A stretch of 6,429 nt of DNA from an uncultured Ruminococcus sp. (GTDB taxonomy: Bacteria > Bacillota > Clostridia > Oscillospirales > Ruminococcaceae), in NCBI GenBank assembly GCA_900553335.1, contig USCU01000070.1, positions 1 to 6,429 on the forward strand. Direction: 5' to 3'. The notes under the pieces are model-generated. The model was not told the origin of the DNA and made no database searches. It saw only the letters and a program-made list of their open reading frames with translations. The position numbers were made by a program, and so were the translations under genes. Positions 4,668-6,429 of the stretch are shown piece by piece (the stretch's first letter is position 1; every line of letters starts with the position of its first letter).

Positions 4668-6380
4668 ATGAAAAAATTTAACGGAATCGGAGCATCCGAT
4701 GGAATTGCTGTAGGAAATGCTGTTATAATTAAAGAAGCAGACATTTTCTATGAGAAAAAGGAAATTGATAATCCAAAGGCTGAAATAAAAAGGCTGGAGA
4801 TTGCATTTGACCGATTTAAGGAAAAGACTGAAAAGATGGCTTTAAATATGAAAGAAAGAGTCGGCGAAAAGGAAGCTGAGATCTTAAACGGACATATTGC
4901 AATAGCTTTCGACCCTGCGCTTTCATCTGAGATTAACAAGCTCATAAACGAAGGAAAATGTGCCGAAGAAGCTTTAGAATCTGTTTGCGACCAGTTTATA
5001 GCGATGTTTTCTTCTATCCCCGATGAAATGATGCGTCAAAGGGCAACAGACATAACAGATGTAAAGACGAGAATTTTGCAGATACTTACAAATAATGAGC
5101 CGACAGATATTTCCGGTCTTCCCGAAAATACTATTTTAGTTGCAGATGAGCTTACTCCGTCAATGACGGCAGGAATAGATAAAAATAATGTTTTGGGAAT
5201 ACTGACACGAACCGGAGGTAAAACCTCTCATTCTGCAATTTTAGCAAGAGCGCTTGAAATACCTGCGGTGCTTTCGGCTTTGGATGCTATCGACAACATT
5301 TTTGACGGGGATACAGTAGTTATTGACGGAGAAAAGGGAGAAGTATTTATAAATCCTGATGAGAAATTTGTAACGGAATATAAAAAACTCAGAGATGATT
5401 TCCTTGAAGCTAAAAAAGAGCTTTCAAAATATGTCGGCAAGAAAACTGAAACTTCTGACGGAGAAAGCGTTATGCTTTTTGGAAATATTGGAAATCCTGA
5501 GGAGGCAAAGGCAGTAAAGACATTCGACGGTGAGGGCATAGGACTTTTCAGAACGGAATTTTTATTTATGAAAGGCACATCTGCACCTACTGAAGAGGAA
5601 CAGTTTGAAGCATATAAATCTGCTGTTTTGTCACTTGACGGAAGAAGCGTTATTATAAGAACGCTTGATGTCGGAGGAGATAAAGAGATCCCTTATTTAG
5701 GGCTTGAAAAGGAAGAAAATCCGTTTTTGGGATATCGTGCCGTTAGATTTTGTCTTGACAGAGATGATATTTACGACACACAGCTCAGAGCTTTGCTTCG
5801 TGCGTCAGCTTACGGGGATATAAAGATCATGATACCGCTTGTTACCTGTGTTGACGAGCTTTTGGCGGTAAAGGATAAGATAAATAAACTTAAAGCCGAG
5901 CTTGACAAAAAGAGCATAGCGTATAATAAGGATATCGAGATAGGAGTTATGATAGAAACTCCTGCGGCATGTGTTTCAGCAGATATATTAGCTAAGGAAG
6001 CCGACTTCTTCAGCATTGGCACGAATGATTTAACACAGTATACAATGGCGGTAGACAGAGGGAATTCAAAGGTAGCTTATCTTTACTCTGAATACAATAT
6101 TGCTGTTTTAAGATCAATAAAGAGAATTATAGAGTGTGCAAAGAATGAAGGAATCGTCTGCGGAATGTGCGGAGAAGCAGCAGCTGATCCTAATTTGATC
6201 CCGCTGTTGATTTCCTTCGGGCTTCAGGAGTTTTCAGTGAGCGCAACAAGTATTTTAAAAACAAGAAGGATAATTTCTCTATGGTCAAAGGCAGATGCAG
6301 ACGAGCTTGCTAAAAAGGCAATGAGCCTAACAAAAGAAAGCGAGATAGCGACGCTTCTTAAAGAAAATGCCAGAAAATAA
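4668..6380 (+). CDS. ptsI: PTS Enzyme I (phosphoenolpyruvate-protein phosphotransferase)
   Basis: Enzyme I starts the PTS relay: it autophosphorylates from PEP and hands phosphate to HPr. From the ATG at 4668 the protein has 570 residues, the usual length. The N-terminal part (about 1-125) is the HPr-binding region. The swivelling phosphohistidine domain carries His188 in GGKTSHSAILAR. The C-terminal PEP-binding barrel (about 250-540) has GLFRTEF (292-298, Arg295), the Mg-ligand region IETPAA (Glu430), GTNDLTQYTMAVDR (451-464, Asp454 and Arg464) and catalytic Cys501 in GMCGEAA. All match E. coli EI with an offset of one. The stretch 469-482 (VAYLYSEYNIAVLR) departs from the usual HLYxPxxPAVLR by losing the His and both Pro. 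The reading frame extends upstream into ptsH, but the GGAGG site and the family's N terminus (KKFNGIGASDG) support 4668. It is the last gene before the terminator. Confidence 0.96.
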   Translation: MKKFNGIGASDGIAVGNAVIIKEADIFYEKKEIDNPKAEIKRLEIAFDRFKEKTEKMALNMKERVGEKEAEILNGHIAIAFDPALSSEINKLINEGKCAEEALESVCDQFIAMFSSIPDEMMRQRATDITDVKTRILQILTNNEPTDISGLPENTILVADELTPSMTAGIDKNNVLGILTRTGGKTSHSAILARALEIPAVLSALDAIDNIFDGDTVVIDGEKGEVFINPDEKFVTEYKKLRDDFLEAKKELSKYVGKKTETSDGESVMLFGNIGNPEEAKAVKTFDGEGIGLFRTEFLFMKGTSAPTEEEQFEAYKSAVLSLDGRSVIIRTLDVGGDKEIPYLGLEKEENPFLGYRAVRFCLDRDDIYDTQLRALLRASAYGDIKIMIPLVTCVDELLAVKDKINKLKAELDKKSIAYNKDIEIGVMIETPAACVSADILAKEADFFSIGTNDLTQYTMAVDRGNSKVAYLYSEYNIAVLRSIKRIIECAKNEGIVCGMCGEAAADPNLIPLLISFGLQEFSVSATSILKTRRIISLWSKADADELAKKAMSLTKESEIATLLKENARK

Positions 6381-6385
6381 AGTGA

Positions 6386-6416
6386 AAAAGCTGTCCGCTT
6401 AGGACAGCTTTTATTT
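6386..6416 (+). terminator. intrinsic terminator of the fru-pts operon
   Basis: AAAAGCTGTCC (6386-6396) pairs perfectly over 11 bases with GGACAGCTTTT (6402-6412) around a 5-base loop GCTTA, followed by TTTTATTT. It begins 5 bases after the ptsI stop. The A-run on the upstream side (6385-6389) would supply a T-run on the other strand, so it might also stop transcription coming from the right. Confidence 0.93.
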
Positions 6417-6429
6417 ACATATAGTATTT

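Noticed and set aside
753..6022. Minus-strand open frames inside fruR, fruA, ptsH and ptsI
   Set aside because: They are shadows of the plus-strand genes: Ser/Ile-rich, no recognisable domains, no ribosome binding sites, and overlying genes with complete conserved motifs.
1..6429. Search for CRISPR arrays, tRNA or rRNA genes, insertion sequences, att sites and riboswitch aptamers
   Set aside because: Nothing with the repeat-spacer pattern, RNA gene structure or transposase content was seen. The only tandem repeat is the 40-bp operator-like array.

Overview
The window looks like a piece of a low-GC Gram-positive chromosome, probably class Clostridia. The reasons are the A+T-rich composition, strong GGAGG-type ribosome binding sites, an HPr with both His15 and the regulatory Ser46 of Firmicutes, and a FruA fused in the order EIIA-EIIB-EIIC. 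The species cannot be named from sequence alone.

Layout. Positions 1-370 hold, on the minus strand, the first 123 codons of a PHP-domain metal-dependent phosphoesterase that runs off the left edge. A 305-base divergent intergenic region (371-675) carries two back-to-back sigma-A-type promoters, four head-to-tail 10-bp repeats that look like an operator, and a 7-bp-arm palindrome. From 676 to 6380 there are five tightly packed genes on the plus strand: fruR (DeoR-family repressor), fruK (1-phosphofructokinase), fruA (fructose EIIABC permease), ptsH (HPr) and ptsI (Enzyme I). A strong intrinsic terminator at 6386-6416 closes the unit. No other promoter or terminator is convincing inside the cluster, so it is most likely one operon of about 5.8 kb.

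How it works (inference from families). Enzyme I takes phosphate from PEP (His188) and gives it to HPr (His15). HPr passes it to EIIA of FruA (His67), then to EIIB (Cys175), and the EIIC membrane domain imports fructose as fructose 1-phosphate. FruK converts this to fructose 1,6-bisphosphate for glycolysis. FruR probably represses the operon through the 10-bp repeats and is released by a sugar phosphate such as fructose 1-phosphate. Every protein from PEP to fructose 1,6-bisphosphate is therefore encoded in one transcript, including the general PTS proteins, which are usually encoded elsewhere. HPr Ser46 could link the operon to HPr kinase and CcpA.

The gene content is a recognisable system rather than a new one. 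The parts most worth a second look are regulatory: the helically phased repeats overlapping the fru promoter, and two overlapping, mutually exclusive hairpins between fruA and ptsH. Three genes (fruR, ptsH, ptsI) have true starts well inside the longest open frame, as promoter and ribosome-binding-site positions show.
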